This document shows, piece after piece, positions 8,857-17,606 of a stretch of DNA of 64,000 nucleotides (within the stretch, counting starts at the first letter, position 1; each line of letters starts with the position of its first letter). The position numbers were made by a program, and so were the translations under genes. The notes below the pieces were generated by a model, which was given only the letters and a program-made list of their open reading frames with translations, did not search any database and had not been told where the DNA came from. Source of the stretch: UBA7477 sp045602925 (GTDB lineage Bacteria > Bacillota > Clostridia > Oscillospirales > Ruminococcaceae); assembly GCA_045602925.1 (NCBI GenBank), contig JAZSCN010000008.1, positions 1 to 64,000 of the forward strand, read 5' to 3'.

Positions 8857-10659
8857 ATGAACCAGGAAAACATCAGAAATTTCTGTATTATTGCACACAT
8901 TGACCACGGCAAATCTACCCTTGCCGATAGAATATTAGAGCTTACCTCTACAGTTGAGCTTCGTGATATGGAGCAGCAGCTCCTTGATAATATGGATATC
9001 GAGCGTGAACGTGGTATCACAATCAAGGCTCGTGCCGTAAGACTTAAGTATACATCCGATAATGGCGAGAATTATATCTTCAACCTTATCGACACCCCTG
9101 GCCACGTAGACTTTAACTATGAAGTTTCACGTTCTCTTGCAGCCTGCGAAGGTGCAATCCTTGTAGTAGATGCTTCGCAGGGAATCGAGGCTCAAACACT
9201 TGCTAATACTTATCTTGCAATTGAACACGACCTCGAGGTTATGCCTGTTGTAAACAAAATAGACCTCCCGTCTGCGGATCCCGAAAGAGCCTGCAACGAG
9301 ATTGAAAATATTATCGGTATCCCTGCAATGGATGCTCCTAGAATTTCTGCCAAAGTCGGCACAAATATCAAGGAAGTTTTAGAAAGAGTTATAACTGATA
9401 TTCCTGCACCAAAAGGTGACGAAAACTCACCATTTAAGGCACTTATATTCGATAGCTATTATGACCAGTATAAAGGCGTTATCATCTATGTAAGAGTCAA
9501 GGAAGGTGCTATCAAGGTCGGCGATACTATCAAGCTTATGGCAACCGGTGCGCAGTTCCAGACGGTCGAAATCGGCTATATGGGCGCAACTGAGCTTGTG
9601 CCGGTGGGCGAACTTAAAGCCGGCGAGGTTGGCTATATCGCCGCTTCAATCAAGTACATAGGTGATACTCAGGTAGGCGATACTGTTACAACTGTCGAAA
9701 ACCCTTGTACAGAGGCCCTCCCTGGATATAAGCAGGTTAATCCTATGGTTTATTCCGGTATCTATCCTGCTGACGGTGCAAAGTACCAGGATTTGCGCGA
9801 TGCACTCGATAAGCTCGCTCTTAATGATGCGTCTCTTTCCTTTGAACCTGAAACCTCTATAGCACTCGGATTCGGCTTCAGATGTGGCTTCCTTGGACTT
9901 CTTCATATGGAAATTATCCAGGAAAGACTCGAAAGAGAATATAATCTTGACCTTATCACAACTGCTCCGTCTGTTATCTATAAAGTCAATATGACAAGCG
10001 GTGAAACAATCTATATCGATAACCCTACAAACTATCCTGACCCTGCTCTTATCGCTTCTGCTGAGGAACCAATGGTCGAAGCTCATATCCTCGCACCGTC
10101 TGATTATGTCGGAAATATAATGGAACTTTGTCAGCAAAGACGTGGCTTCTTTAGGGATATGAAGTATATAGAAGCTAACAGAGTCGATTTACATTATGAC
10201 CTACCACTCAATGAGATTGTCTATGACTTCTTTGATGCATTGAAGTCAAGGACAAAAGGCTATGCGTCATTTGACTATGAGCTCAAGGGCTATTCAAAGA
10301 GTAAGCTTGTAAAGCTCGACATTCTTTTAAACGGTGAAATGGTCGACGCACTTTCATTTATCGTTCATGCTGATAATGCTTATTCAAGAGGCAGAAGAAT
10401 GGTAGAAAAGCTCAAGGAAAATATTCCTAGACAGATGTTTGAGATTCCTGTTCAAGCTGCTATCGGTGGAAAGATTATCGCCAGAGAAACTGTAAAGGCG
10501 TTCCGTAAGGACGTTTTGGCCAAGTGCTATGGTGGCGACATTACAAGAAAGAAAAAGCTCCTCGAAAAGCAAAAGGAAGGCAAGAAGCGTATGCGTCAGC
10601 TCGGCTCAGTCGAGGTGCCACAGGAAGCGTTTATGTCAGTCCTCAAGCTAGATGAATAA
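8857..10659 (+). CDS. lepA: Elongation factor 4 (LepA)
   Basis: Ribosome-associated GTPase involved in translation quality control and back-translocation. G-domain motifs: AHIDHGKSTLADR (G1), RGITI (G2), DTPGHVDF (G3), NKIDLP (G4). The LepA-specific region around GFGFRCGFLGLLHMEI and the C-terminal basic domain (about residues 535-600) are present. At 600 aa it is full length. It is the first gene of a probable operon with two small membrane proteins and hemW; the next start is 2 nt downstream. lepA-hemW linkage is common in Firmicutes. Confidence 0.97.
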   Translation: MNQENIRNFCIIAHIDHGKSTLADRILELTSTVELRDMEQQLLDNMDIERERGITIKARAVRLKYTSDNGENYIFNLIDTPGHVDFNYEVSRSLAACEGAILVVDASQGIEAQTLANTYLAIEHDLEVMPVVNKIDLPSADPERACNEIENIIGIPAMDAPRISAKVGTNIKEVLERVITDIPAPKGDENSPFKALIFDSYYDQYKGVIIYVRVKEGAIKVGDTIKLMATGAQFQTVEIGYMGATELVPVGELKAGEVGYIAASIKYIGDTQVGDTVTTVENPCTEALPGYKQVNPMVYSGIYPADGAKYQDLRDALDKLALNDASLSFEPETSIALGFGFRCGFLGLLHMEIIQERLEREYNLDLITTAPSVIYKVNMTSGETIYIDNPTNYPDPALIASAEEPMVEAHILAPSDYVGNIMELCQQRRGFFRDMKYIEANRVDLHYDLPLNEIVYDFFDALKSRTKGYASFDYELKGYSKSKLVKLDILLNGEMVDALSFIVHADNAYSRGRRMVEKLKENIPRQMFEIPVQAAIGGKIIARETVKAFRKDVLAKCYGGDITRKKKLLEKQKEGKKRMRQLGSVEVPQEAFMSVLKLDE

Positions 10660-10661
10660 TT

Positions 10662-11105
10662 ATGGAAGCTCTGATTTCTGCCGCAGTAATTATACTGCTA
10701 TGTGTGTGCTTTGGCATGAGTGCCGAGCTTATGCTTTCGATTTTTATGATTGTGGTGGCTGTGGCTGCATGCTTCATTTTCTTGTTCTTTGTAGTTTGTG
10801 CCGTTAGTCTTATCGGCTCAAAGAAAATTAAAGTCAAGTTTTCAAGGTTTGAAAAGAACGATGAAAACGGATTTGAAAGAGCAATATATTCGGATGATAA
10901 TAACGAACACCCGAATGTTTTTCCGTCCGAAAAGATGTTCAAACATTTTCTGTATAACAAAGAAAAGGATTATTTTGTCAGACTTTGCAGAAAGAAGAAT
11001 AAAGTCTATGACAAGTATTCAATCATAACCGTAGTAACCGGACTGTTGCTCGGAGGTGCCTCTTCTGTAGGGCTTATACTGTATCTCCTCGGTCTGGTAA
11101 GATAA
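10662..11105 (+). CDS. Small membrane protein of unknown function
   Basis: A 147-residue protein with one long or two short hydrophobic helices at residues 1-50, a charged, Lys-rich cytosolic stretch of about 65 residues, and a C-terminal Gly/Leu-rich helix (about 118-145). It starts 2 nt after the lepA stop, so its translation is probably coupled to lepA. I do not recognise a family. Confidence 0.7.
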   Translation: MEALISAAVIILLCVCFGMSAELMLSIFMIVVAVAACFIFLFFVVCAVSLIGSKKIKVKFSRFEKNDENGFERAIYSDDNNEHPNVFPSEKMFKHFLYNKEKDYFVRLCRKKNKVYDKYSIITVVTGLLLGGASSVGLILYLLGLVR

Positions 11106-11118
11106 GAAGGGAACAACA

Positions 11119-11580
11119 ATGATTGACAATCAAAATTCTGTCAAAAAAGCTCTTTTGTATGGCTTTGTAGGTGCTCTGGCATTTCCAATTGTGTATGAAT
11201 GCTATGCAAATGTAATGCGTATGCTTGCAGTTGGTTTGGCACTTGCAGGTTGTGTATATGTGGCTGTAAGATTGTGTAAGTATAATTTTAAAGATTCGCT
11301 TTGTGCTGCGGCTTTCTTTTCTGTTATAAGCATCGGACTTGGTGTGTTTTTAGAGATTATGGTTCACGATAGTGTCGTAAAATACCTAGAGGAAAATTCA
11401 AAGTATTTTTATATGACATTTAAGGATGTAGTGTATTTTGCTTTTAAAATTGCTATGTGCTATGCCGTTGTATTTATAATCATTATTTCCAAAACAATTT
11501 TGATTTCAGCTATTAAAAAGATTAGGTCTAATGCAGAACAATCTGCAACATTTATTGATACAGCATTTGATGATGAATAA
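11119..11580 (+). CDS. Polytopic membrane protein of unknown function
   Basis: A 153-residue protein with four probable membrane helices (about residues 10-27, 33-51, 60-82 and 107-132) and a polar C-terminal tail. GAAGGGA lies about 7 nt before the ATG. It sits between the lepA-linked small membrane protein and hemW, and its last codons overlap the hemW start by about 11 nt. The family is not recognised. Confidence 0.7.
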   Translation: MIDNQNSVKKALLYGFVGALAFPIVYECYANVMRMLAVGLALAGCVYVAVRLCKYNFKDSLCAAAFFSVISIGLGVFLEIMVHDSVVKYLEENSKYFYMTFKDVVYFAFKIAMCYAVVFIIIISKTILISAIKKIRSNAEQSATFIDTAFDDE

Positions 11581-12679
11581 ATTAGGAATATATATTCATA
11601 TACCATTTTGCCTTAGAAAGTGTCCATATTGCGACTTCTATTCTGTGGCAATAAATGATAATACAGCTAATGAGTATGTTGAAGCATTGTGCTCGCATAT
11701 TTTAAGCTATAAAGAAAATCGAATTTTAGTAGATACAGTCTATTTTGGCGGAGGTACTCCAACCTCACTGCCTGCCGGACTCATTGCTAGGATTCTAAAT
11801 ACCGTAAGGGAAGCCTTTGTAATAAGCGATGATTCGGAGATTACTATCGAAGCTAATCCTTGTACGGTCGATGAAAAATACCTTAGAGAGCTTTATGAAA
11901 ATGGGATTAACAGAATATCCTTTGGCGTACAGTCAGCTTGCGATTCAGAGCTTGAAAGATTAGGTAGACTCCATAATTTTTACAGAGCAAGGTCTGCTGT
12001 AATAACTGCTTATGATGTAGGCTTTCGTAATATCTCATGCGACCTTATGATTGGTGTGCTCGGCCAAACCCCTGAAAGTCTTAGCTTTTCAATCGATGAG
12101 TTTTCAAAACTCCCAATAAATCATATTTCAGCATATATGCTCAAGGTCGAGGCAGGAACCCCCTACGATTGCGATTGTATCAGAAAAGAACTGTTTGACG
12201 ACGACACCCAAGCCGATATGTATCTGCTTGCCGTCAAAAGACTTGAAAGTAATGGCTTTCTGCAGTATGAAATATCTAATTTCTGTAAGGACAATATGCG
12301 TTCTCGCCATAATACAAAGTATTGGCAGCTTAACGAGTATATTGGCTTTGGCCCATCCGCCCACTCGTATTATGATGGAAAAAGGTTTTTCTATTCCAGA
12401 GACATTAAGGAATATATTAATAATCCGGCTTCTACCTATGAGGTGGAGGATGCTTCTCCGGATAAGCTAACAGAATACACAATGCTGTCGCTTAGACTTG
12501 TTGATGGACTTTCTTTAAAAACCTTTGCTGAGTTAGGCGGTAACATAGAAGTCCTCGAAAGGTTATCTAGTCAGCTTTGTAAGTCGAAGCTAGCTGTTCT
12601 GAACGATGATATCCTTAAGCTTACACCGAACGGATTTCTCGTTTCTAATTCCATTATTGCAAGCCTTTTGGATGAATGA
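11570..12679 (+). CDS. hemW: HemW-like radical SAM protein
   Basis: HemN-related radical SAM protein; HemW members bind haem and act in haem trafficking rather than as true coproporphyrinogen oxidases. The iron-sulfur motif CLRKCPYC (CX3CX2C) follows IPF directly, as is typical, and FGGGTPTSL and the SAM-binding IEANP region are visible. About 369 aa is normal. I chose ATG 11570 (11573 is equally possible) because the family starts a few residues before GIYIHIPFC; an upstream in-frame ATG at 11531 would add a non-homologous extension within the previous gene. No clear Shine-Dalgarno site is seen, consistent with translational coupling. Confidence 0.88.
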   Translation: MMNKLGIYIHIPFCLRKCPYCDFYSVAINDNTANEYVEALCSHILSYKENRILVDTVYFGGGTPTSLPAGLIARILNTVREAFVISDDSEITIEANPCTVDEKYLRELYENGINRISFGVQSACDSELERLGRLHNFYRARSAVITAYDVGFRNISCDLMIGVLGQTPESLSFSIDEFSKLPINHISAYMLKVEAGTPYDCDCIRKELFDDDTQADMYLLAVKRLESNGFLQYEISNFCKDNMRSRHNTKYWQLNEYIGFGPSAHSYYDGKRFFYSRDIKEYINNPASTYEVEDASPDKLTEYTMLSLRLVDGLSLKTFAELGGNIEVLERLSSQLCKSKLAVLNDDILKLTPNGFLVSNSIIASLLDE

Positions 12680-12819
12680 ACTGTATTGTCATATTCAATA
12701 AAAACAAACCTTTTGTTTTAGTTAATCATACAATATTATGTGATTAAAAAGCTTGGTGTTGTAATTTCAAATTGCAAGTGTTAAAATATAAGATAGTGTT
12801 AGCGAAAGGAATCTTCTGT

Positions 12820-13803
12820 ATGAAAAAGAAATTTTTTGCAGCTTTAATGTCAATATGTATCTGCTGCCTATCGGCTTGTTCAGGCGATAACGTTTCTTCG
12901 GGTAATGCCGATATTTATAATGCCGAAGAAGTTGTATACGATACACATACCGTAGAGATAGGTTCTGTTACACAGATTTATGTTACTTCCGGTGAATTCG
13001 ATTATCCATATTCTGAAACTATTAATATTAATCAAAACGGCGTAATTACAAAGATATTTAATGGGACCGAAATTGAAGCCGGTGCGGTTGTTTGTGAGCA
13101 GGTTGTTGACGGACTTGATGAAGAAATTGAACAGCAGAAGATTATTCTTGATGCTGCTGAAAAAACATATACAAGTCTTAAAAATTCAGGTGCTTCTTCA
13201 AATGATATAGAATATGCCAGAATTAATTATGAGTTTGAGAAGATGGCATATGATAAGTTGATTGAAAAGCAGGATGAAGCTATAATATATGCACCTTATA
13301 GCGGAACAATAAAAATCGATAGTGGTCATTGTTATGCCGGCGCTCATGTTTTTGAAGGACAGTATCTTGCAACTATTACAGATAAAAGTAAGTCATACCT
13401 TTGTGCGTTTGCATATGTAAGCGAACCATTTAAAAATGTTAATTTCGGTACTTCTGTTACGATAAAACAAGGTAGCACTGAGTGCACAGGTATGGTCGTA
13501 GATATAATTGCTCGTGAACCAGGCACTAGTTATGGCGGATATTTATATGTTATCGAGCCGGAAGAGGATTCCGGATTGAATAATTATGGTGATGTGGATA
13601 TTTCTTTTGATGTGTACGAAAAGAAAAATGTAGTAGTTATTCCACATAGTGCTGTGAAGCAGGTCGGAGAGAGAACATATGTTAATGTTTTGATTTCAGG
13701 CTCAAAGATTGAAACTGACGTAGAACTCGGTGTTTGGGGCGCCGGTACCGTAGAAGTGTTAAGCGGATTATCCGGTGGCGAAAAGCTGATTATAAATAGA
13801 TAA
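12820..13803 (+). CDS. HlyD/RND-adaptor-like lipoprotein
   Basis: Membrane-fusion-type adaptor, 327 aa. A lipoprotein signal ends in CLSAC near residue 21. A beta domain follows, then a short coiled coil (about residues 100-165), a lipoyl-like half motif (IYAPYSGTIKID), and beta-barrel and membrane-proximal domains ending in LSGLSGGEKLIINR. I chose ATG 12820 because GAAAGGA precedes it by about 10 nt and it starts at the signal peptide. Such adaptors normally pair with a MacB-type ABC transporter, but none is adjacent; the next gene encodes an unrelated-looking membrane protein. Confidence 0.8.
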   Translation: MKKKFFAALMSICICCLSACSGDNVSSGNADIYNAEEVVYDTHTVEIGSVTQIYVTSGEFDYPYSETININQNGVITKIFNGTEIEAGAVVCEQVVDGLDEEIEQQKIILDAAEKTYTSLKNSGASSNDIEYARINYEFEKMAYDKLIEKQDEAIIYAPYSGTIKIDSGHCYAGAHVFEGQYLATITDKSKSYLCAFAYVSEPFKNVNFGTSVTIKQGSTECTGMVVDIIAREPGTSYGGYLYVIEPEEDSGLNNYGDVDISFDVYEKKNVVVIPHSAVKQVGERTYVNVLISGSKIETDVELGVWGAGTVEVLSGLSGGEKLIINR

Positions 13804-13828
13804 TCAAAGAAAGGCAGACAATTTCAAA

Positions 13829-14662
13829 ATGAAGGATATTTTTAAGAATGTGTGGGTAAAGCGAGGCGTTGCTATATTTAGCCTTATTTATACAGCTGTC
13901 GTGATAATGCTCACTCTTGCAACATTTTTTTATAGACTCGAGGTAAACGAAGGCTCAGAAGCTGCTTTCTTTACTATATACTTTATGCTAAGTGCAATAT
14001 TCCTCGTGTTTATGCTGTATTCCAAGGACACCGTTATTACAAGAATAAATGGTATCTTGCTGTTACCTATAGTTTTCTTCCTGGTTCTCTTTAATATGAA
14101 CAATGTTATTATTTTTGTTCCACCTCTTATCGTGGCAATAATTATGTTCTTTTATTGCAGAATTCCTGAAAAGCTTAAGGTCTTGCTCGGAACAGTGTAT
14201 CTTATGATGTATATTGTCGGTATATTTGCATTCTTTATCCTCAATATGCTTCTCGGTTCGTCAGCTGTAGAAACCAGACTTACCGGTGATTTGTCAGAAG
14301 ATGACCCTGTGTATTCTCTTTATGATATGGAGTATGTAAGTACAATCACAAATCCGGCAAACACAGTTTCTCCTGATGGTAAGATGCAGTTTTATATCTG
14401 TGACGTCCAGAATAAGGAGGACGGACAGGTAATTATCTATGTTGAGCCTTATGGCGAAGATAAGTATTATAACTTCTTCACGTTAAGACAAAAGGGAATT
14501 AAGCGTAAGGTCAAGTTCTATAAAGGCAGAGGTATTGTTCCGGAAGTGTTCTGGACAGATAATAATGTCCTGACATACAGAATGCCAGATAGCAGCGACT
14601 ACGATAATTCGCAGATTATATTACCGGGTAAGAACTACTTTGAGTTCCTCGGAGTTTATTAA
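13829..14662 (+). CDS. Multi-helix membrane protein with C-terminal soluble domain
   Basis: A 277-residue protein. Four or five membrane helices occupy about residues 10-145, followed by an apparently extracytoplasmic beta-rich domain of ~125 residues. That domain contains SPDGKMQFYICDVQNKEDG, resembling a beta-propeller-like or PepSY-like blade, but no family is recognised. AGAAAGG lies about 14 nt upstream of the ATG. It is only 25 bp after the HlyD-like lipoprotein gene and ends at its own terminator, so the two probably form a transcription unit and could act together at the membrane. Confidence 0.7.
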   Translation: MKDIFKNVWVKRGVAIFSLIYTAVVIMLTLATFFYRLEVNEGSEAAFFTIYFMLSAIFLVFMLYSKDTVITRINGILLLPIVFFLVLFNMNNVIIFVPPLIVAIIMFFYCRIPEKLKVLLGTVYLMMYIVGIFAFFILNMLLGSSAVETRLTGDLSEDDPVYSLYDMEYVSTITNPANTVSPDGKMQFYICDVQNKEDGQVIIYVEPYGEDKYYNFFTLRQKGIKRKVKFYKGRGIVPEVFWTDNNVLTYRMPDSSDYDNSQIILPGKNYFEFLGVY

Positions 14663-14668
14663 GATTCA

Positions 14669-14697
14669 AAGCCGTCTTTTAATGGACGGCTTTTTTA
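14669..14697 (+). terminator. Intrinsic terminator
   Basis: Stem AAGCCGTC / GACGGCTT with an 8-nt loop, followed by TTTTTT. Confidence 0.88.
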
Positions 14698-14762
14698 TCT
14701 TTAGAGTTCTAAAAATAATATTTGTCCGAATAGAATTACTAAAAGCTCTAGGGAGGATAAAT

Positions 14763-14963
14763 ATGAAAAGCTACAACGATGATAATGATATAACAACCAG
14801 AGATATTATACTTATTGCTTCTATGCTCGGTATAACCTTGTTATCACTCCTTGGTCTTGTAAGAGCAATAGATGATTCTTTCTGCGAACTTATTTGGAGC
14901 ACTTTGTCCGGAGATGAAACCTTGCAGTGTTTTAATGAGCTTTGGAGTAGTATGCTTTGCTGA
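14763..14963 (+). CDS. Small single-helix membrane protein
   Basis: A 66-residue protein: acidic N-terminus, one hydrophobic helix (about residues 13-34), and a Cys/Trp-containing tail. GGGAGGA lies about 7 nt before ATG 14763, which decides this start over in-frame codons further upstream. Its end overlaps the start of the M50 protease gene by 7 nt, so the two are probably translationally coupled and may function together. No family recognised. Confidence 0.72.
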   Translation: MKSYNDDNDITTRDIILIASMLGITLLSLLGLVRAIDDSFCELIWSTLSGDETLQCFNELWSSMLC

Positions 14964-15526
14964 CCTTTAAAATCAATTCAGTGTATGTAGAATTCTACTT
15001 CGGCTTCTTTTTTATTGTTGCTCTGGCAACTCTAAGTGGTGCAAAGGCAGTAGGAGTATCGCTCGTTTGCTGTGCCTTGCATGAGGCAGGACATATCGCC
15101 ACAATGTATTATTACGGCAGAAGACCTAACGCAATATGCTTTTATGGCGGTGGGGTAAAAATAAAGGCACCACTGCTTGAACTTGACTATAAGCGAGAAA
15201 CTATAGTGTATGCATCAGGCTGTGTAGTTAATTTGTTTTTGTTCTTGATGTCTTGTTGTGTAGGTATAGGAAGCACTACCTTTGCACAAGCAAATCTTTT
15301 GTTGTGTGTGTTTAATCTCTTGCCTTTTAAACAGCTTGACGGTGGAAAGCTCACAGCTACACTTTCTCATTCATCTGTAGCTTGGCATAGTGCATTTAAG
15401 CTTATAAGATTTCTCGTGATGCTGGTGTTGGTATCGGCTTTTTTAAAAGCCTTGTTGATAGGGTGTATAAGCATTACCATGATAGTTGCAATAGTGTATA
15501 TCGCCGTCTCTGAATGTAATGTATAG
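14957..15526 (+). CDS. M50-family (site-2) intramembrane metalloprotease
   Basis: Membrane-embedded zinc protease of 189 aa with about five hydrophobic segments. The zinc motif HEAGH is at residues 42-46 and the third ligand lies in LLPFKQLDGG (Asp128), the two hallmarks of S2P enzymes. The short form without PDZ or CBS domains resembles SpoIVFB-like proteases. The substrate is unknown. The preceding 66-aa membrane protein overlaps it and is a candidate partner or substrate. If SpoIVFB-like it could act in sporulation sigma-factor processing, but the context gives no direct support. Confidence 0.85.
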   Translation: MLTFKINSVYVEFYFGFFFIVALATLSGAKAVGVSLVCCALHEAGHIATMYYYGRRPNAICFYGGGVKIKAPLLELDYKRETIVYASGCVVNLFLFLMSCCVGIGSTTFAQANLLLCVFNLLPFKQLDGGKLTATLSHSSVAWHSAFKLIRFLVMLVLVSAFLKALLIGCISITMIVAIVYIAVSECNV

Positions 15527-15587
15527 TAATTGTGCAGTATGCATAAATACAAAAGTTTAAGAACTTGGAAAAACGTTCAAATAGGTA

Positions 15588-15616
15588 TTGCTTTTTTACA
15601 AAACCTATGGTATAAT
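15588..15616 (+). promoter_or_regulatory. Promoter of the rplS operon
   Basis: TTGCTT (15588-15593), 17-nt spacer, TATAAT (15611-15616). It implies a leader of about 150 nt before rplS. Confidence 0.75.
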
Positions 15617-15631
15617 ATTTAAGCATTTGAT

Positions 15632-15735
15632 TTACCGTCGGTGTATTCCGACGAGAGTTAGTGCCTGCCGTAATGGCTGACATTAAAGCGGATAGTCCTC
15701 TGACTTTGCCGGTTATTGCTTGACCCCGGCGCTTA
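15632..15735 (+). promoter_or_regulatory. Structured rplS leader (probable L19 autoregulatory leader)
   Basis: Between promoter and rplS lie stem CGTCGG/CCGACG (15636-15641 with 15648-15653) and stem GCCGG/CCGGC (15708-15712 with 15726-15730), plus GC-rich intervening sequence unlike the AT-rich flanks. Firmicute rplS genes are known to carry an L19 leader of comparable size. The assignment is by position and structure, not by a covariance match. Confidence 0.55.
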
Positions 15736-15776
15736 TAAAGTGTATGAATGTCTGAAAATAATAGGAGGTATTTAAA

Positions 15777-16121
15777 GTGGACGCTTTAAAACTTATTTCA
15801 AATTCAAGCCTTAAGGAAAACGCTCCTGTAGTTAACGTTGGTGATACTGTTAAGGTTCACGTTAACATCAAGGAAGGTGACAAGTCAAGAGTACAGATTT
15901 TCGAGGGTACTGTTATCGCTAAGAAGCACGGTGGTATCAACGAAACATTCACAGTTCGTAGAGTTGCTCACGGCTGTGGTATCGAAAGAGTTTTCCCTGT
16001 ACATTCACCTGCAGTTGCAAAGGTTGAGGTTGTTCGTTCCGGTAAGGTTCGTCGTGCTAAGCTCTACTATCTTAGAAGCAGAGTTGGTAAGGCAGCTAAG
16101 GTTAAAGAAGCAATCAAATAA
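15777..16121 (+). CDS. rplS: 50S ribosomal protein L19
   Basis: Large-subunit protein at the 30S-50S interface. The 114-aa sequence shows the conserved GDTVKVHVNIKEGDKSRVQ, FEGTVIAKKHGG, and RRAKLYYLRSRVGKAAK blocks and is full length. The start is GTG 15777 with AGGAGGT 8 nt upstream. It is followed by an intrinsic terminator, so the downstream signal peptidase genes rely at least partly on their own promoter. Confidence 0.98.
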   Translation: MDALKLISNSSLKENAPVVNVGDTVKVHVNIKEGDKSRVQIFEGTVIAKKHGGINETFTVRRVAHGCGIERVFPVHSPAVAKVEVVRSGKVRRAKLYYLRSRVGKAAKVKEAIK

Positions 16122-16131
16122 TTTGAGAATC

Positions 16132-16167
16132 GGGAGCAGTTTGTTAAAACTGCTCCTCTTTTTTTTA
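16132..16167 (+). terminator. Intrinsic terminator of rplS
   Basis: GGAGCAGT / ACTGCTCC stem with a 10-nt loop region followed by a long T-run. Confidence 0.9.
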
Positions 16168-16197
16168 TTAATGCAAAGAAATTTAGCTGTTTAGCCC

Positions 16198-16226
16198 TTG
16201 AAAAAAATGCGATAATTTGATATAAT
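16198..16226 (+). promoter_or_regulatory. Promoter of the lepB-lepB-rbgA operon
   Basis: TTGAAA (16198-16203), 17-nt spacer, TATAAT (16221-16226), about 38 nt before the first lepB. Confidence 0.8.
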
Positions 16227-16263
16227 AAATTGTATATTGTTGCAGAAAGGAGCACTCTGTAGA

Positions 16264-16980
16264 ATGGATAATAGCTCTAACTCTTTTAATGAATTAAAAA
16301 TGACGGATAGTACTAAAGAAAACTTATCCGAAAATAATAAAAAGCCTGTAGTAGAAGCTACTTTAGCTGGTGGCTTTGATGGTATCCCTAAAAAGCAGGA
16401 TGTTATTGAAACAAAGAAGGATAGCAAGCTTATCGATGAGCTTTTAGACTGGGCAGAATCATTTGTTTTTGCACTGTTTATAATGCTTCTTATTATGATG
16501 TTTGCATTTAAGCTCGTTGAGGTCGAGGGCGACTCAATGGAGGGAACTCTCAGTAATTCTGATAGAATCCTTGTTAGTAACCTCTTTGGCTCACCAAAGC
16601 CTGGAGATATCGTTGTTGTCAATTGTCGTGGGCTTGATAAAACCATCGTTAAGCGCTGTATCGCTATAGAAGGTCAGGTCGTTGAAATTGACTATAACGC
16701 CGATACTGTAAAGGTTGACGGCAAGGTAATTGAAGAAGATTATCTTAGCATTTCTGCTAAGGATATGAGAAATCTTATGCTTTTTGATACTAAGTATTTT
16801 GATGTGGACAACGGAGTTTATAGATATACGGTTCCTGAAAACTGTATATTTGTACTTGGTGATAACAGAAACAATTCAACAGACAGTAGATTTGAAAGTG
16901 TTGGATTTGTCAACCTTGATGACGTAATCGGAAAGGCGATTATAAGAGTCTTTCCGTTTAGTAAGTTTGGCAAGATTTAA
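16264..16980 (+). CDS. lepB: Signal peptidase I (first copy)
   Basis: Cleaves Sec/Tat signal peptides at the outer face of the membrane. An unusually long ~65-residue polar N-terminus precedes one membrane helix (about 66-84). The catalytic Ser91 sits in VEGDSMEGTL, the general-base Lys130 in KTIVKRCIA, and the substrate-site box GDNRNNSTDSR near the end. ATG 16264 is chosen because AAAGGAG lies 11 nt before it. The stop overlaps the next lepB start (TAATG), which points to translational coupling. The family and dyad are clear; specific substrates are unknown. Confidence 0.95.
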   Translation: MDNSSNSFNELKMTDSTKENLSENNKKPVVEATLAGGFDGIPKKQDVIETKKDSKLIDELLDWAESFVFALFIMLLIMMFAFKLVEVEGDSMEGTLSNSDRILVSNLFGSPKPGDIVVVNCRGLDKTIVKRCIAIEGQVVEIDYNADTVKVDGKVIEEDYLSISAKDMRNLMLFDTKYFDVDNGVYRYTVPENCIFVLGDNRNNSTDSRFESVGFVNLDDVIGKAIIRVFPFSKFGKI

Positions 16981-17606
16981 TGAATAAAATGACAGATAAT
17001 ATCAATGAACTTGATGAGCTTTATTATAAGCCCAAAACAAAAGCCGATAAGATTATAGATACCATGCTCGAATGGACTGAAACCGTAGTTCTCGCAGTGT
17101 TTTTTGTAATACTTGTTTTCACATTTCTTGTGAGAGTTGTGGCTGTCGAAGGCCCATCTATGATGAATACTCTCTATGGAAAAGATGTGCTGGTAATTAG
17201 TTCATTTATGTATGAGCTGGAACAAGGTGATATCGTCGTTATCGATTCTAGTGCCTTCGACGAAACTATAGTAAAAAGAATCATAGCAACTTCAGGACAA
17301 GTGGTTGAGATTGACTACGATACTCCTGATGGCTGTATAGTTTTGGTCGATGGTCAGCAGCTTATAGAGAGCTATATAGCTGAACCTATGTATGATACAC
17401 ATGCCAATTCACCGGCGTTTTATGACGAGGAGAAAGGTGTATATAGGTATGAAGTTCCATTTTGCAAGGTGTTTGTAATGGGCGATAATAGAAATCACTC
17501 AAGCGATAGCAGAACGGTAGGCTTTATAGATACAGACGAAATTGTCGGCGAAGTGATTTTTCGTATATACTCGTCTGAGGGAGAAATAGGAAGGATAAAT
17601 AACTAA
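16980..17606 (+). CDS. lepB: Signal peptidase I (second copy)
   Basis: A paralogue of the preceding gene, 208 aa, with a shorter (~33 aa) cytosolic N-terminus and one membrane helix (about 34-54). The dyad is intact: Ser60 in VEGPSMMNTL and Lys99 in ETIVKRIIA; GDNRNHSSDSR is also present. It differs from the first copy across the substrate-binding beta domain, so it has probably specialised. The start overlaps the previous stop and its own stop overlaps rbgA, both as TAATG. Confidence 0.95.
   Translation: MNKMTDNINELDELYYKPKTKADKIIDTMLEWTETVVLAVFFVILVFTFLVRVVAVEGPSMMNTLYGKDVLVISSFMYELEQGDIVVIDSSAFDETIVKRIIATSGQVVEIDYDTPDGCIVLVDGQQLIESYIAEPMYDTHANSPAFYDEEKGVYRYEVPFCKVFVMGDNRNHSSDSRTVGFIDTDEIVGEVIFRIYSSEGEIGRINN

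Noticed and set aside
11531..11570. Upstream start for hemW inside the preceding membrane-protein gene
   Set aside because: The extra 13 residues are not seen in HemW proteins, which begin a few residues before GIYIHIPFC.
12690..12750. CRP/FNR-like palindrome (AATCATA...TATGTGATT) before the HlyD-like gene
   Set aside because: The arms are imperfect and AT-rich with no conserved core spacing; not distinguishable from chance.
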